A DNA stretch of 64,000 bases from Gp13-AA77 sp035946575 (GCA_035946575.1 DASYZG010000073.1:1-64000), one strand, 5' to 3'; numbered from the stretch's first letter, positions 53,348 through 63,187 are shown. The notes: generated by a model from the sequence alone, not told the origin. Made by a program: numbers and translations.

Positions 53348-54334
53348 ATGTGCCGTGCCTCAAGGATTCTGCAGGTCATTGGTTTGTGTTTTCCCGTACT
53401 GCTGATTTCATGCGGACAGACGCCCCATGCCAACGAGCGCTACGTGTTCGTGGCAGCGAACATCAACATTCCCTATTGGCAGAGCGCCAAGGCTGGCTTC
53501 CTGGACAGCGCCAAAGCCCTCAAAGGCGCAAGGGTAGACTTTGTCGGACCCGGCTCCTACACTCCCAACGATGAGCTGAAGGCCTTTCAGGATGCCGTCT
53601 CCAGCGCGCCCGCCGGCATTATGGTCTCGCCCGCCCAGGGCGATTTGTTCAAAGATGCGATCAACACCGCGATTTCCGCCGGAATTCCGGTGATCTGTGT
53701 CGACTCCGACTCGCCGGGATCGCGCCGGCTGCTGTTCCTCGGGACCGACAACTATCGCGCCGGCTACGAGAGCGGCAAGACGATGGCGGCCATCCTCTAT
53801 GGCCACGGGGGAATCGTCCTGGTGAAGATCGCCGGTCAGAACAACCAGGAGGAGCGCGCTCGCGGTGTGCGCGACGCCATCAAGGAAAATCCAGGAATGG
53901 CGATCGGGGCGGAGGTGAACGACTCCGGGTCGCCGGACGTCGCCGGGAGTGAAGTTGCAAATATGGTCCGGCGCGGCGGGCATCCGGCGGGGATCATCTG
54001 CCTGGAAGCCACCTGCGGGCCCGGGGTGGCCAACGCGCTCGATCAACTGGGCATGGCCGGCAAGACTCCGATCGTCGCCATGGATGCGGATGCGGCGACT
54101 CTCAACCTCATCAACCGTGGAATGGTGGCGTCGACGGTCGCGCAGAAGCCCTACACCATGGGCTACTTCGGTCTGCAGTTCCTTGACGATCTCCACCACA
54201 ACCGGGTCCATGAGTTCCCGGATTGGCGCACGGCGCCGGTCTCGCCCCTGCCCGACATCGTGGACACCGGAACGATGGTGATCAACGCGCACAACGTCCA
54301 GTCCTACTTGAGCGCGATGCAGAAATCCCAGTAG
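53348..54334 (+). CDS. Sugar-type ABC periplasmic binding lipoprotein
   Basis: A 328-residue lipoprotein with lipobox LLISCGQ (Cys about residue 22). The mature part is of the LacI/ribose-binding type: YVFVAANINIPYWQSAKAGF, GIMVSPAQGDLFKDAINTAISAGIPVICVDSD, IVLVKIAGQNNQEERARG and TPIVAMDADAATLNLI. It would capture a sugar or related solute. No permease or ATPase follows, so it may act as an orphan or sensor. AGGTGAG precedes the ATG. Confidence 0.88.
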   Translation: MCRASRILQVIGLCFPVLLISCGQTPHANERYVFVAANINIPYWQSAKAGFLDSAKALKGARVDFVGPGSYTPNDELKAFQDAVSSAPAGIMVSPAQGDLFKDAINTAISAGIPVICVDSDSPGSRRLLFLGTDNYRAGYESGKTMAAILYGHGGIVLVKIAGQNNQEERARGVRDAIKENPGMAIGAEVNDSGSPDVAGSEVANMVRRGGHPAGIICLEATCGPGVANALDQLGMAGKTPIVAMDADAATLNLINRGMVASTVAQKPYTMGYFGLQFLDDLHHNRVHEFPDWRTAPVSPLPDIVDTGTMVINAHNVQSYLSAMQKSQ

Positions 54335-54382
54335 CGCCGGGATTGGGAGGCTGCGGGTCGGGGAATAGCGGGTAACGTTGCG

Positions 54383-55546
54383 CTACAGGTCAAGATATCG
54401 CCGCAGGTCTTCGGGAGTGAAACCAACCAGCTCCGGCTCGAGTTCAAGGACGACGCCCGTCTCACGACGGACCGTCGTGCGCACATGGCCCGCCACGCGC
54501 AGAACATCGTCAGCGGTGGCGCCACCCTGGTTCAGAATCACGAGCGGCTGCGAAGGATTCACTTGCGCGCGTCCGGTTTCGAAGCCTTTGAGCCCGCAGA
54601 GGTCGATCAGGAACGCCGCCGGGACGTTCATGGGCGCGGCTGGTGCTGACCGTGCAATGTTCAGCCGCCGCCGCAAATCCGCGAGCCTGGTCTTCCCGGC
54701 CTCGCCGAAGCGCGCCTCGATGCGCGTCGCGAGCGACTGCCACGCCGCCGGATCGAGCGTGGGGTTCTTGAAGAATGAGCCCGCGTTGCCGCCGCGTTCC
54801 TCGCGAGGAAACGGAAATTTGCGATCGCGAATCTCGATGATCGCTTGGCGGATTTCGCGCTGGCTCGGCTCGCGTTTTCCGCACTCTGCGAAGTACGCCC
54901 TAACGTCACGGTAATTCAACTGCGGCAGAGGCTTCGTGCCGAGATTTAAAGTGATACTCCAAATCAGGAATTCGCCCCGCCGGGTGCCGTTGAAGATGCT
55001 GCGGCGGTAGCTGAGTCCACAGTCCGCGGCCGCCAACCCCTGAAGCCCGCCATCGGACATCCTCAAAACTTCCGCCTGCTCGAACACGTCGCCGAGCTGC
55101 TGGCCGTAGGCGCCGATGTTCTGCACCAGCGCTGCTCCGCTCTGTCCGGGTATGTGCGAGAGGTTCTCGACGCCCCAACAGCCACGCTCCACCGTAAACG
55201 CGACCGTGCGGTCCCAAGGTTCGCCGGCGGCAACGCGGAGCCGGACGCCGGCGCTGCCTGCCTGGGGCCCGGCCTCACCCTCGACAATCTCGATGCCGGT
55301 CCGCATCGGATGAATCACCGAGCCGCGGAACCCCGCGTCACTCACGAGGATGTTGCTGCCGCCACCCAATACGAAAATCGGGAGCGACTGCGCGCGCGCG
55401 AGTGCTGTGGCCTGGCGAACCTGCTCCGGCGTCGTGACCGTGCAGAGGTAGCGCGCTGGTCCGCCGATTTTGAAGGTGGTGTAAGGCTTCAGCGAGGCGT
55501 CTTGCAGGACTTGCAAACTCGAATCACTGCCGGGCATGGTCGTCAT
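54383..55546 (-). CDS. murB: UDP-N-acetylenolpyruvoylglucosamine reductase
   Basis: A 387-residue FAD/NADPH enzyme of peptidoglycan precursor synthesis. FAD-binding YTTFKIGGPARYLC (about residues 22-35) and LGGGSNILVSDAGF (about 60-73) open it. CGLSYRRSIFNGTRRGEF, then GSFFKNP (about residue 258) with the catalytic Ser, and the ending VLELEPELVGF fit the Escherichia-type (long) MurB. No other mur genes are adjacent. The start may alternatively be the ATG 9 bases later. Confidence 0.93.
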   Translation of the reverse strand: MTTMPGSDSSLQVLQDASLKPYTTFKIGGPARYLCTVTTPEQVRQATALARAQSLPIFVLGGGSNILVSDAGFRGSVIHPMRTGIEIVEGEAGPQAGSAGVRLRVAAGEPWDRTVAFTVERGCWGVENLSHIPGQSGAALVQNIGAYGQQLGDVFEQAEVLRMSDGGLQGLAAADCGLSYRRSIFNGTRRGEFLIWSITLNLGTKPLPQLNYRDVRAYFAECGKREPSQREIRQAIIEIRDRKFPFPREERGGNAGSFFKNPTLDPAAWQSLATRIEARFGEAGKTRLADLRRRLNIARSAPAAPMNVPAAFLIDLCGLKGFETGRAQVNPSQPLVILNQGGATADDVLRVAGHVRTTVRRETGVVLELEPELVGFTPEDLRRYLDL

Positions 55547-55558
55547 TCATCGGCACTC

Positions 55559-57151
55559 TCAGTGAACGCGCCGTTCCCTGCCCGCCCAGTACTTCTCACG
55601 CAGCACGCGTTTAAGGATCTTGCCCGTGCCGCCCTTGGGCAATTCGGCCAAAAATTCCACCGATCGCGGCACCTTGAACTTGGCAAGATGCTGACTGCAG
55701 TGGTTCAGGATCTCGGGCCCGGCAGCCTGCGCCCCCGCCCGCAGCACGATCAGTGCTTTGGGCGCTTCACCCCAGGTCTCATCGGGCACGGCAATGACGG
55801 CACACTCCAGCACGGCCGGATGCTGGTAGAGCACGCGCTCGATCTCCGCGGTGGCAATGTTCTCGCCGCCGCTCAGCACCATGTCTTTCACGCGATCGAC
55901 AATCAGCACGTAGGCTTCTTCGTCGATGGTGGCCAGATCGCCCGTCCAGAACCAGTCATCGCGGATCACGCGCGCGGTCTCTTCGGGCTGCTTCCAGTAT
56001 CCCGCCATCACCAGGTCGCTGCGCACGATCACTTCACCGACCTCGGTCCCGTCCGGCTTCACGTCGCGGCCATTAGGGTCGACCACGCGAACCTCGGAAG
56101 CACCCTGCGCCCATCCCGCCGTCGCCTTGCGTCGCAGTTGGACGTCCGGCGGATCGTTCTTCAAATGGTCCTTGATACGCGCCACGGTCAGCACGGGCGA
56201 GGTCTCCGTGAGTCCATACCCGCCCATGGCGCGGCATCCGGGGAGCTTGCGCTCGGTTTCCGCAACCAGCGCAGTATTGGTCGGCGCGCCGCCCATCATC
56301 ACCTCGCGGATGCTGGAGAGGTCGTAGTTCGCGAAGTCGGGATGATTGAGCATGGCAACAAGCATCGTCGGAACCACCTGCAATCGCGTCACCCGCTCGC
56401 GGCTCACCAGTTCGAGCACCGACCGGGCGTCGAACTTCTGGATCATGACGTGGCGCCCGCCCGTGAGCGCCACGATGTGTGGCGCGCCCCAACTATTGAC
56501 GTGGAACAGGGGCACCGTGTAGAGGTGCACTTCATCGTCACGGCCCGCCAGCGCCACGGCCGTGTACAACGCGTGCAGGTACAGGTTGCGATGGGTCAGC
56601 ATCACGCCCTTGGGATGCGAAGTGGTGCCGCTGGTGTAGAACAGCTCGGCGACGGCATTCTCGTCGATCTGGCGATAGTCATACACGCCCGGCTCGGCCG
56701 CGGCCACCAGCTCGTCATAGGTCCTCGGATGCGCCCAGCCCGGCGCCTGTCCGCGCAGCGCCACGTAATGCCCGACCGAGGATACTTGTCCTCGCAGTCC
56801 TTCAACCAGCGGCAGGAATTCGGAATCGAAGCACAGCACCCGCGGCGCAGCGTCATTCAAGATGTAAGCCAGCTCTTCGCACGACAGCCGGATGTTCAAG
56901 GGCAGCAGGATGCCTCCCAGCTGCGGCACGCCGTAGTAAGCCTCGAGCAGGCGGTGACAATTGAAGCTCAGGTACGCCACGCGATCGCCCCGCTGCAGGC
57001 CAAGCTTGGTGAGCGCCGCGGAGAGGCGATCACAACGCTCGTTGAACTCCGCGTAGGTAAAGCGTTGATCGCCGCAAACCACACCTGTCTTGCGGCCGAA
57101 AATCCGGGCGGCGTGCGATTTGAATCGAACGGGAGTGAGGGGAAGAATCAT
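55559..57151 (-). CDS. Long-chain acyl-CoA synthetase-type AMP ligase
   Basis: A 530-residue ANL-superfamily enzyme. Its P-loop is LFYTSGTTSHPKGVMLTH (about residues 168-185), followed by VPLFHVNSWGAPH, GGYGLTETSPVL (about 300), WFWTGDLATIDEE (about 400) and KGGTGKILKRVLR (about 510). These are the ANL A3, A5, A7 and A10 motifs, with the catalytic Lys in the last. It activates medium- or long-chain fatty acids as CoA esters. It lies 12 bases upstream of murB's start on the same strand, so they may share a transcript. Confidence 0.92.
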   Translation of the reverse strand: MILPLTPVRFKSHAARIFGRKTGVVCGDQRFTYAEFNERCDRLSAALTKLGLQRGDRVAYLSFNCHRLLEAYYGVPQLGGILLPLNIRLSCEELAYILNDAAPRVLCFDSEFLPLVEGLRGQVSSVGHYVALRGQAPGWAHPRTYDELVAAAEPGVYDYRQIDENAVAELFYTSGTTSHPKGVMLTHRNLYLHALYTAVALAGRDDEVHLYTVPLFHVNSWGAPHIVALTGGRHVMIQKFDARSVLELVSRERVTRLQVVPTMLVAMLNHPDFANYDLSSIREVMMGGAPTNTALVAETERKLPGCRAMGGYGLTETSPVLTVARIKDHLKNDPPDVQLRRKATAGWAQGASEVRVVDPNGRDVKPDGTEVGEVIVRSDLVMAGYWKQPEETARVIRDDWFWTGDLATIDEEAYVLIVDRVKDMVLSGGENIATAEIERVLYQHPAVLECAVIAVPDETWGEAPKALIVLRAGAQAAGPEILNHCSQHLAKFKVPRSVEFLAELPKGGTGKILKRVLREKYWAGRERRVH

Positions 57152-57277
57152 GGAGTTTGTGATTGAGCGATTGGTGATCGACGATTGTAATCGAGATCAG
57201 AGAAATCAGCCCCTGATTTCGCTATTCTGGTGTATTGCCGAATACAAATTTTCGGCTTTCGGCTCTCGACTTTCAAT

Positions 57278-58588
57278 CTACCACTGTCTCTTTTCCACCC
57301 GAGGACGTTCGGCGCGGCTCATGGCTTTGCGCCCGATCGCCGGATGCTTCAGCCCGCGCAGCTCGCCGATGTTCTCGACGATTCTTTCGACGGCGTTGGC
57401 GACATCGTCGGTATCGGCGCGAGTTCCCAGGAAAATGTGGTGCGGCAGCCAGATCGCCTCTTCGTACGCGGCGCGTTCGCTGACCGGGCAGCGCACGGAC
57501 TTGAAGTCCAACGGCTCGCGGTCCCAACTCAAAGCCGGAAAATCCGTGGACTCGACCGGAAAGAGCGCGCTGCGGTAGACCGGCTCGTAAAACAAGCCGT
57601 CGCAGGGAATCCCTTCCATCTCCAGCGCCCCCAGGAAGGCCGCCCGCGGCACGCCCCCGAAATGCTCGGGCAAATACTTGAAGACGTACTGGTAGGCGGC
57701 GATGTCGGTGATCCGCGGATCACGCGTGAGGGTGGCGAGGCCTGCGATGGCGCTAATCCGGCGCTCGAATCGCTCCATGTTGGCTCGCCGTACCCTGGCC
57801 TGGGTGGGCAGCCGGCGAAGCTGGCCCTCGAGCAAGGCAGCCTGAAATTCTGTCAGGCGGAAATTGAACCCGATGAAGCGGTGCCGGAAGCGGTCGGTGG
57901 CGCTGGCGCGTCCGCAATTGGTGTAGGACTGCGCTCGCTCGAAGCACTCGAGCTTGCTCGTGATGACGGCGCCTCCTTCGCCGGACGTCATCAGCTTGCT
58001 GGATTGGAAGCTGAAGCAGCCGAGATCGCCTGATGCGCCGGCGCCCTTGCCGCGCCAGCGTCCGCCGTGCGCGTGGGCGCAGTCCTCGATCACGGCGAGC
58101 TTGTGCTTGTGCGCGATGCGCCCGATCGCGTCCAGGTCGGCGAAGCACATCCCGAGATGCACTGGCAGCAGCGCGCGCGTGCGCGGCGTGATCGCCGCCT
58201 CAATTTCGCGCGGGTCCATGCAGTACGTCTCCGGATCGATATCCACGAAGACGGGCACCGCGTTCAGCAGCAAGATCGGGCCAACGGTTCCCTCCCAGGT
58301 ATATGCGGGAACGATCACCTCGTGGCCGGGCGCGATTCCCGCGGCCTTGAGCGCAATCTCGATCGCCACCGTGCCATTGGCAACAGCGAGACCGTATTTC
58401 GCACCCTGAAAACGCGCAAAGCTCCGGGCGAATCGATCGGCGCGATCGTTGGGGAACGGATACCCGCCCCAGTTGCGGGATTCCAAAACCCGCTGCAAGG
58501 CTCGCGCGTCCTGACGGTCGTAGACGGGCCAGGCCGGGAACGGCTGGCGCCGGACCGGACGTCCACCAGTGATGGCAAGTTTTCCCAT
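57278..58588 (-). CDS. DegT/DnrJ/EryC1/StrS-type aminotransferase
   Basis: A 436-residue PLP enzyme of the sugar-aminotransferase family. ANGTVAIEIALKAAGI, VIVPAYTWEGTVGPI, PVFVDIDPETYCMDPREIEAAI, VIEDCAHAHGG and FSFQSSKLMTSGEGGAVIT (PLP Lys) appear in order. It would aminate a keto sugar for a surface or secondary-metabolite saccharide. ATG at 58588 begins MGKLAITGG, the family's usual opening; the frame upstream to 58708 is not family-like. No other sugar genes lie beside it. Confidence 0.9.
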   Translation of the reverse strand: MGKLAITGGRPVRRQPFPAWPVYDRQDARALQRVLESRNWGGYPFPNDRADRFARSFARFQGAKYGLAVANGTVAIEIALKAAGIAPGHEVIVPAYTWEGTVGPILLLNAVPVFVDIDPETYCMDPREIEAAITPRTRALLPVHLGMCFADLDAIGRIAHKHKLAVIEDCAHAHGGRWRGKGAGASGDLGCFSFQSSKLMTSGEGGAVITSKLECFERAQSYTNCGRASATDRFRHRFIGFNFRLTEFQAALLEGQLRRLPTQARVRRANMERFERRISAIAGLATLTRDPRITDIAAYQYVFKYLPEHFGGVPRAAFLGALEMEGIPCDGLFYEPVYRSALFPVESTDFPALSWDREPLDFKSVRCPVSERAAYEEAIWLPHHIFLGTRADTDDVANAVERIVENIGELRGLKHPAIGRKAMSRAERPRVEKRQW

Positions 58589-58682
58589 CAGACGTGGACT
58601 ATAACATACTGACGATCTTGCCAGTCCTCTTGCGGCCTCAGGAAGGCGGCGGTACCGCTGTGCTATCCTGAAATCTTCCGAG

Positions 58683-59894
58683 GTGATTCGTCTGAAGAGC
58701 GTAGCCATTATCGGAGGCGGTCCTGCCGGGGCGACTGCTGCAGAGCGGCTGCTGCGAAGCCGGCCCGGCCTCCAGGTCTCAATCTACGAAGAGCGGCTTG
58801 GTTGGGAGAAACCGTGCGGCGGAGGCCTGCCTTACAAGGTTCTGGACCGTTACCCGTTTCTCCTCGATGCCGCCGAGCCGCACTTCGTGACGCGGGACTG
58901 CGAGTTCGTGGCGGGCAACGGCGGTGCCGCGCGCTTCACCATGCGCCGGCCGCTGGCGATCTATTCGCGCCGGGTGCTGAACGGCCTGTTGCTTGATCGC
59001 GCCCGCAACGCCGGCGCCGAGATCGTCGCGGATCGCGTGATCGACCTGCAATCAGCGGAGCATGGCTGGGAGCTGCGGACGCGGCAAGGCGGCCGGTACG
59101 CCTGCGATCACGTCGTCATCGCGGCCGGCGGCCGAAGCACACTGCGGAGCCAGTTGGCCTCCCCGTTCAGGCCCGACGATCTGCTGCTGACCTTCGGCTA
59201 CTACGTTCCAGGGTCCGATGACCTGTTGCGTGTCCAGTTTTTCGACGGATTCGAAGGCTACGCCTGGGCGTTTCCCCGCCCCGACCATCTCTCCGTCGGC
59301 ATCGCCGCCAGCGCACGACGGTCATCCATGGCCGACCTGAAGCAGCGGCTCCAGGGCTTCATGGATCGGTATGGATACGACAGCAAGGGAGCCCCCGTCT
59401 TTAGCCACGTGCTGCCGGTCCTCGGCCGCCGGAGTTGGAAGCAGATGAAACTTGCCGGCGCTGGCTGGTCATTGATTGGAGACGCCGCGGGGCTCGCGGA
59501 TCCGATCACCGGCGAAGGAATTTATTTCGCCATGAGGTCCGGGGAATTAGCGGCCGAGGCTCTGGCTGATCGTGCCCCGGAAGCCTATCCGCATCGCGTA
59601 TGGGGCGACTTCGGCAGTCACCTTGCCTTCGGCGCCCTGCTGACACATCGCTTTTATCTCGGGAACTTCCTGGGCCAGCCTTGCACCACACGAATGATCC
59701 AGCTGGCGTGCCGCACGACCGCCTTCCGGCATCTGCTTCAGGACCTGATTGACGGATTGCAGTCGTACCGGACGCTTGCGCCGCGAGTCTGCTGGACCTT
59801 CGTCCGTGCGCTTGGTGAGATGGCCTCCGACTCGTTCCGCGGATCCGGGCCCATGGGAACACTAAAGACCGACCCCTCGTTGCCCCCGGACTAA
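58683..59894 (+). CDS. Geranylgeranyl-reductase-family FAD oxidoreductase
   Basis: A 403-residue flavoprotein. The N-terminal Rossmann motif GGGPAGATAAERLL, then PCGGGLPYKVLD (the family's PCGGG hallmark, about residue 43), HVVIAAGGRSTLR and the second FAD motif LIGDAAGLADPITGEGI (about 270) are in place. Such enzymes saturate isoprenoid chains of lipids or quinones. GTG start. It is followed, 17 bases on, by hemL, so they may be one operon. Confidence 0.88.
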   Translation: MIRLKSVAIIGGGPAGATAAERLLRSRPGLQVSIYEERLGWEKPCGGGLPYKVLDRYPFLLDAAEPHFVTRDCEFVAGNGGAARFTMRRPLAIYSRRVLNGLLLDRARNAGAEIVADRVIDLQSAEHGWELRTRQGGRYACDHVVIAAGGRSTLRSQLASPFRPDDLLLTFGYYVPGSDDLLRVQFFDGFEGYAWAFPRPDHLSVGIAASARRSSMADLKQRLQGFMDRYGYDSKGAPVFSHVLPVLGRRSWKQMKLAGAGWSLIGDAAGLADPITGEGIYFAMRSGELAAEALADRAPEAYPHRVWGDFGSHLAFGALLTHRFYLGNFLGQPCTTRMIQLACRTTAFRHLLQDLIDGLQSYRTLAPRVCWTFVRALGEMASDSFRGSGPMGTLKTDPSLPPD

Positions 59895-59911
59895 GCATGT
59901 GGGCCGACTCC

Positions 59912-61198
59912 ATGAGTAGATCCCAGCAACTCTTCCAACAAGCTCTCGCGCGTATACCCGGCGGGGTGAACTCGCCGGTCCGCGCCTTCCGCGCCGTCGG
60001 TGGTGATCCTGTGTTCATCGATCGCGGCGATGGATCGCGAATCGTCAGCGCGGACGGCCAGAGCTACATCGATTACGTGATGTCGTGGGGTCCGCTCATC
60101 CTCGGACACGCCCATCCGGAGGTGATCGAAGAGATCACCCGGGTGGCGCGCGACGGAACCAGCTTCGGCGCCTGCACCGAAGCCGAAGTCAGGCTTGCCG
60201 AGCGGATTGCGGAAGCCTTTCCTTCCATCGAGCGCGTCCGATTGACGAGTTCCGGCACCGAAGCCACCATGTCAGCCCTGCGGGTGGCCCGCGCCGCCAC
60301 GGGCCGCGACAAGATTCTGAAGTTTGACGGGTGCTATCACGGCCACGCCGACGGTCTTCTGGTGAAGGCGGGTTCCGGTGTGGCCACGCTCGGGCTTCCG
60401 GACAGCCCGGGGGTGCCACGCGGCCTGGCCGAGCTGACAATTACGATTCCTTTCAATGACCTTTCCGCTCTCGAGCAGGCCTTCGAGGCGCACCGGGGCC
60501 AAATCGCGGCGGTCATCGTCGAGCCCGTCGTCGGCAACATGGGCTGTGTGCCGCCGCGCGCCGGGTTTCTGCAGGCGCTGAGACAGTTCACGGCCGAGCA
60601 CAACACGATTTTGATTTTTGACGAGGTCATCACCGGATTCCGCATCGCACGCGGAGGAGCCCAGGAGCTGTACGGAATCAAGGCCGACATGACGACCCTC
60701 GGCAAGATCATCGGCGGCGGCCTGCCTGTGGGCGCGTACGGAGGCAGGGCGGATCTGATGGACCTTGTAGCTCCTGCGGGTCCCGTCTATCAGGCTGGGA
60801 CGCTCTCGGGCAATCCGCTCGCCGTGGCCGCCGGGCTCAAAACCCTGGAGGTCATCTCGCGGCCCCGCTTCTATGAGCATCTGGAAGAGACATCCGCGCA
60901 GCTCGAATCCGGACTGGCACGCGGTGCGCGTGCCGCCGGAGTGATATTGACCGTCAATCGCGTGGCTTCGATGCTGACCGCGTTCTTCGGTCCGGGGCCG
61001 GTGGAGGACTACGCGGCAGCTCGTCGCGCCGACACCGCCAGTTTTGCCCGATTCTTCCGCGCGCTGCTCGAGCGTGGCTTCTACTGGCCGCCCTCCCAGT
61101 TCGAATGTGCAATGGTTTCAGGAGCGCACACTCGCGAGGACATCGAGCGTACGGTGGATGCCGCAAGCGAAGCGTTCAGGATTTCACAGGAGCGCTGA
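59912..61198 (+). CDS. hemL: Glutamate-1-semialdehyde 2,1-aminomutase
   Basis: A 428-residue PLP enzyme of C5 tetrapyrrole synthesis. SRSQQLFQQALARIPGGVNS opens as in HemL. It has VMSWGPLILGHAHP, SSGTEATMSALRVARAATGRDK, KFDGCYHGHADGLLVKAGSG, LIFDEVITGFR and TLGKIIGGGLPVGAYGG with the catalytic Lys (about residue 265), then AGTLSGNPLA. It is the genuine enzyme, unlike the paralogue at 51739. The frame begins at 59897, but the ATG at 59912 matches the family. A tRNA-Leu gene follows 13 bases after its stop, on the other strand. Confidence 0.95.
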   Translation: MSRSQQLFQQALARIPGGVNSPVRAFRAVGGDPVFIDRGDGSRIVSADGQSYIDYVMSWGPLILGHAHPEVIEEITRVARDGTSFGACTEAEVRLAERIAEAFPSIERVRLTSSGTEATMSALRVARAATGRDKILKFDGCYHGHADGLLVKAGSGVATLGLPDSPGVPRGLAELTITIPFNDLSALEQAFEAHRGQIAAVIVEPVVGNMGCVPPRAGFLQALRQFTAEHNTILIFDEVITGFRIARGGAQELYGIKADMTTLGKIIGGGLPVGAYGGRADLMDLVAPAGPVYQAGTLSGNPLAVAAGLKTLEVISRPRFYEHLEETSAQLESGLARGARAAGVILTVNRVASMLTAFFGPGPVEDYAAARRADTASFARFFRALLERGFYWPPSQFECAMVSGAHTREDIERTVDAASEAFRISQER

Positions 61199-61211
61199 CG
61201 GCGCGGTTCGC

Positions 61212-61299
61212 TGGTGCCGAAGGGGGGAGTCGAACCCCCACGCTGTTAAACAGCGGCAGATTTTGAGTCTGCTGCGTCTGCCAGTTCCGCCACTTCGGC
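61212..61299 (-). tRNA. tRNA-Leu(CAA)
   Basis: An 88-base class II tRNA on the minus strand. The acceptor GCCGAAG pairs with CTTCGGC, the anticodon arm is GCAGA-CTCAAAA-TCTGC (anticodon CAA), a long variable arm with CGCTG/CAGCG follows, and the T-loop is TTCGACT. CCA is encoded. Confidence 0.97.
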
Positions 61300-61372
61300 C
61301 TGATAATCGAGGCGCGACCTGAGAATAACACGCGGTGTGAACTACCATCAACCTCGCGCCGGCTCAGGCCTG

Positions 61373-62110
61373 TCAGTGGCCGGTTATCGAGTCGCGCACC
61401 ACGCCGTACTGCCCACCCCATTCGTCTGTCATGCGATTGCGAATATCCCAAAGCTCGTGAAAAAACTTGGTGCGCAGCCCTTCATTCAACAGGTCCACGG
61501 ACCGGCCTTTGAGCGACTTGGCGCCGAGCCCGATGGAGCGATGGATCAATTGAATGTGGTGAAAGCGGAACTTCTGGAACTGCTCATCGAATTCCACCAG
61601 GGCCTCGGCGATCACGTAAGCGTCGGAGTGCGCATACTCCGAGGCGTAGATCTTCTCCACCGAGAGTCCGTGCCGATCAAGGTAGCAGCGCTTGAACGAT
61701 TGCCACAGCAGATGCGGCATCTTCAGCAAGGTGCGGAATCCGGGTGATTCCTGGCCGCTGCCGTTGCCCAGTTGCAGCCGGATCTCCTGATACTCCTTGG
61801 GCGACATGGTCTCGAGCAGCGCCAGTTGATCGGTCATCAGCCGCTCCACAAGGTGAACGCGCTTGAACAGCGTCAGCACGCGATTGGTGTTTTCCTGCTG
61901 GAGATAATCGTCGATGTCGAGCAGCGTACAGCCCATCAGCTTCATCCAGAGTTCCTCGACCTGGTGTACGATCTGGAACTGCAGTTCGTCGGCATTGCAG
62001 AAATCCTTGAAATCCTTCTGACAGGAGAGCAGCCTGGGCGTGTTCAAATAAGTTTCATAATCAGACGTCCCTTCCCCGTTCATGATCTGATAAAAATGAG
62101 CGCGATCCAT
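61373..62110 (-). CDS. Tryptophan 2,3-dioxygenase-family protein (divergent)
   Basis: A 245-residue helical protein. LQFQIVHQVEELWMKLM (about residues 45-61) and FRFHHIQLIHRSIG (about 187-200, with the likely haem-ligand His) are the family's core. The loop that usually reads GTGGSSG and binds the substrate carboxylate here reads GAKSLKGRS, so tryptophan binding may be altered. TDO opens the indole ring to N-formylkynurenine. AGGAGG before the ATG at 62110 decides the start. No kynurenine genes are adjacent. Confidence 0.85.
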   Translation of the reverse strand: MDRAHFYQIMNGEGTSDYETYLNTPRLLSCQKDFKDFCNADELQFQIVHQVEELWMKLMGCTLLDIDDYLQQENTNRVLTLFKRVHLVERLMTDQLALLETMSPKEYQEIRLQLGNGSGQESPGFRTLLKMPHLLWQSFKRCYLDRHGLSVEKIYASEYAHSDAYVIAEALVEFDEQFQKFRFHHIQLIHRSIGLGAKSLKGRSVDLLNEGLRTKFFHELWDIRNRMTDEWGGQYGVVRDSITGH

Positions 62111-62192
62111 CAAGAGCCTCCTGTGCATCCGGCGCCGGAAATGCGATCAAACCGCCTTCGCGCCTGCCGAGATCGTGCGATGATGAAGCATC

Positions 62193-63149
62193 GTGGCCAA
62201 AGACCATCATACCCGCGGCGAACTCTGGGCCCTCGGCTCCGTGCTCGGCTGGTCGTCCGCCAACATCTTCGACCGCCTCGCCGTGGAGAGCGGCGATCCG
62301 CTCGTCGGACCCTTCCTGCGGGGACTCCCCAGCCTTGCCTTGGGTCTCGTTCTCATGTGGAAGCACAGTACCTGGGGAGAAATTCAGCCCAGATCGATGC
62401 GATTCATTGGCCGGCGCGCCATTATGCCCTTCATCTGGGCGGGTGTGCTTTCAACACTCGGCCTCTTTCTTTATTACTTTGCCATACGCATCGGCGGCGT
62501 AATTCTCACCATTCCCATTCTCGAGACCTGGGTCATTTGGGGGACGCTGGCCGCCTGGGCGATGCTCGGGGAGCGGCTCAGCGGATCCTTGCTGATCGGC
62601 TGGGCGGTAATTGCCCTCGGCCTTGGGTCGCTGATCGCCGGGCAGCTTCGCGGCCAGCCGCTTTCTCCTTCGTGGTACTGGGCCCTTCCGCTGGGCGCGC
62701 TCGCCGCCGTGTCCTACGGTGTCTCCGGCGTCCTCTGGCGCGACGGCCAGTTGCGCGGAGCCCATCAGTCCACCGCCATCACGCTGCAATTCGTTTCCAG
62801 CGTCGCAGTAGGACTGATCGGCCTGCTCGCCTCCGGTCACGGACAAGCGCTCTCGGCGCTGCCCGTGGGCAGCCTTGCTGATTTCATCGGCAGCGGACTC
62901 GCTTCCGGCGTGATCGCAATCTATTGCATCTTCACCGCGCTACGATTGCTCGAGGTGGCCCGGGTCTATGCAGTCTCTTCGCTCACACCGCTCGTCGCCA
63001 CGGTTTTTGCCCGCTTCTTTCTGCACGAGGAGCTCAACCTGCTCGTCTTTGCCGGCGTGGTGATGGTCTGCCTCGGCGTTACGCTCACGCAGTTCTTTCG
63101 AAACCGCTCGACCGCGCATCAACGGGAGACGGCTCAGGCGTCGCGCTGA
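62193..63149 (+). CDS. DMT-superfamily (EamA) transporter
   Basis: A 318-residue membrane protein with ten helices in two EamA repeats. The first begins ELWALGSVLGWSSANIFDRLA, with IGGVILTIPILETWVIWGTL closing it. The second begins LPLGALAAVSYGVSGVLWRDG, and it ends ARVYAVSSLTPLVATVFARFF and EELNLLVFAGVVMVCLGVTLTQ. Substrate unknown. GTG start; it lies divergent from the dioxygenase gene, about 80 bases away. Confidence 0.9.
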   Translation: MAKDHHTRGELWALGSVLGWSSANIFDRLAVESGDPLVGPFLRGLPSLALGLVLMWKHSTWGEIQPRSMRFIGRRAIMPFIWAGVLSTLGLFLYYFAIRIGGVILTIPILETWVIWGTLAAWAMLGERLSGSLLIGWAVIALGLGSLIAGQLRGQPLSPSWYWALPLGALAAVSYGVSGVLWRDGQLRGAHQSTAITLQFVSSVAVGLIGLLASGHGQALSALPVGSLADFIGSGLASGVIAIYCIFTALRLLEVARVYAVSSLTPLVATVFARFFLHEELNLLVFAGVVMVCLGVTLTQFFRNRSTAHQRETAQASR

Positions 63150-63187
63150 ACGGAGCGCGCTGGATCGCCGGCTGCGAGAGTCGGTCG

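Noticed and set aside
55154..57166. A 670-codon plus-strand frame across murB and the acyl-CoA synthetase
   Set aside because: It spans two confirmed genes in antisense and their boundary; His/Arg/Gln-rich without domains.
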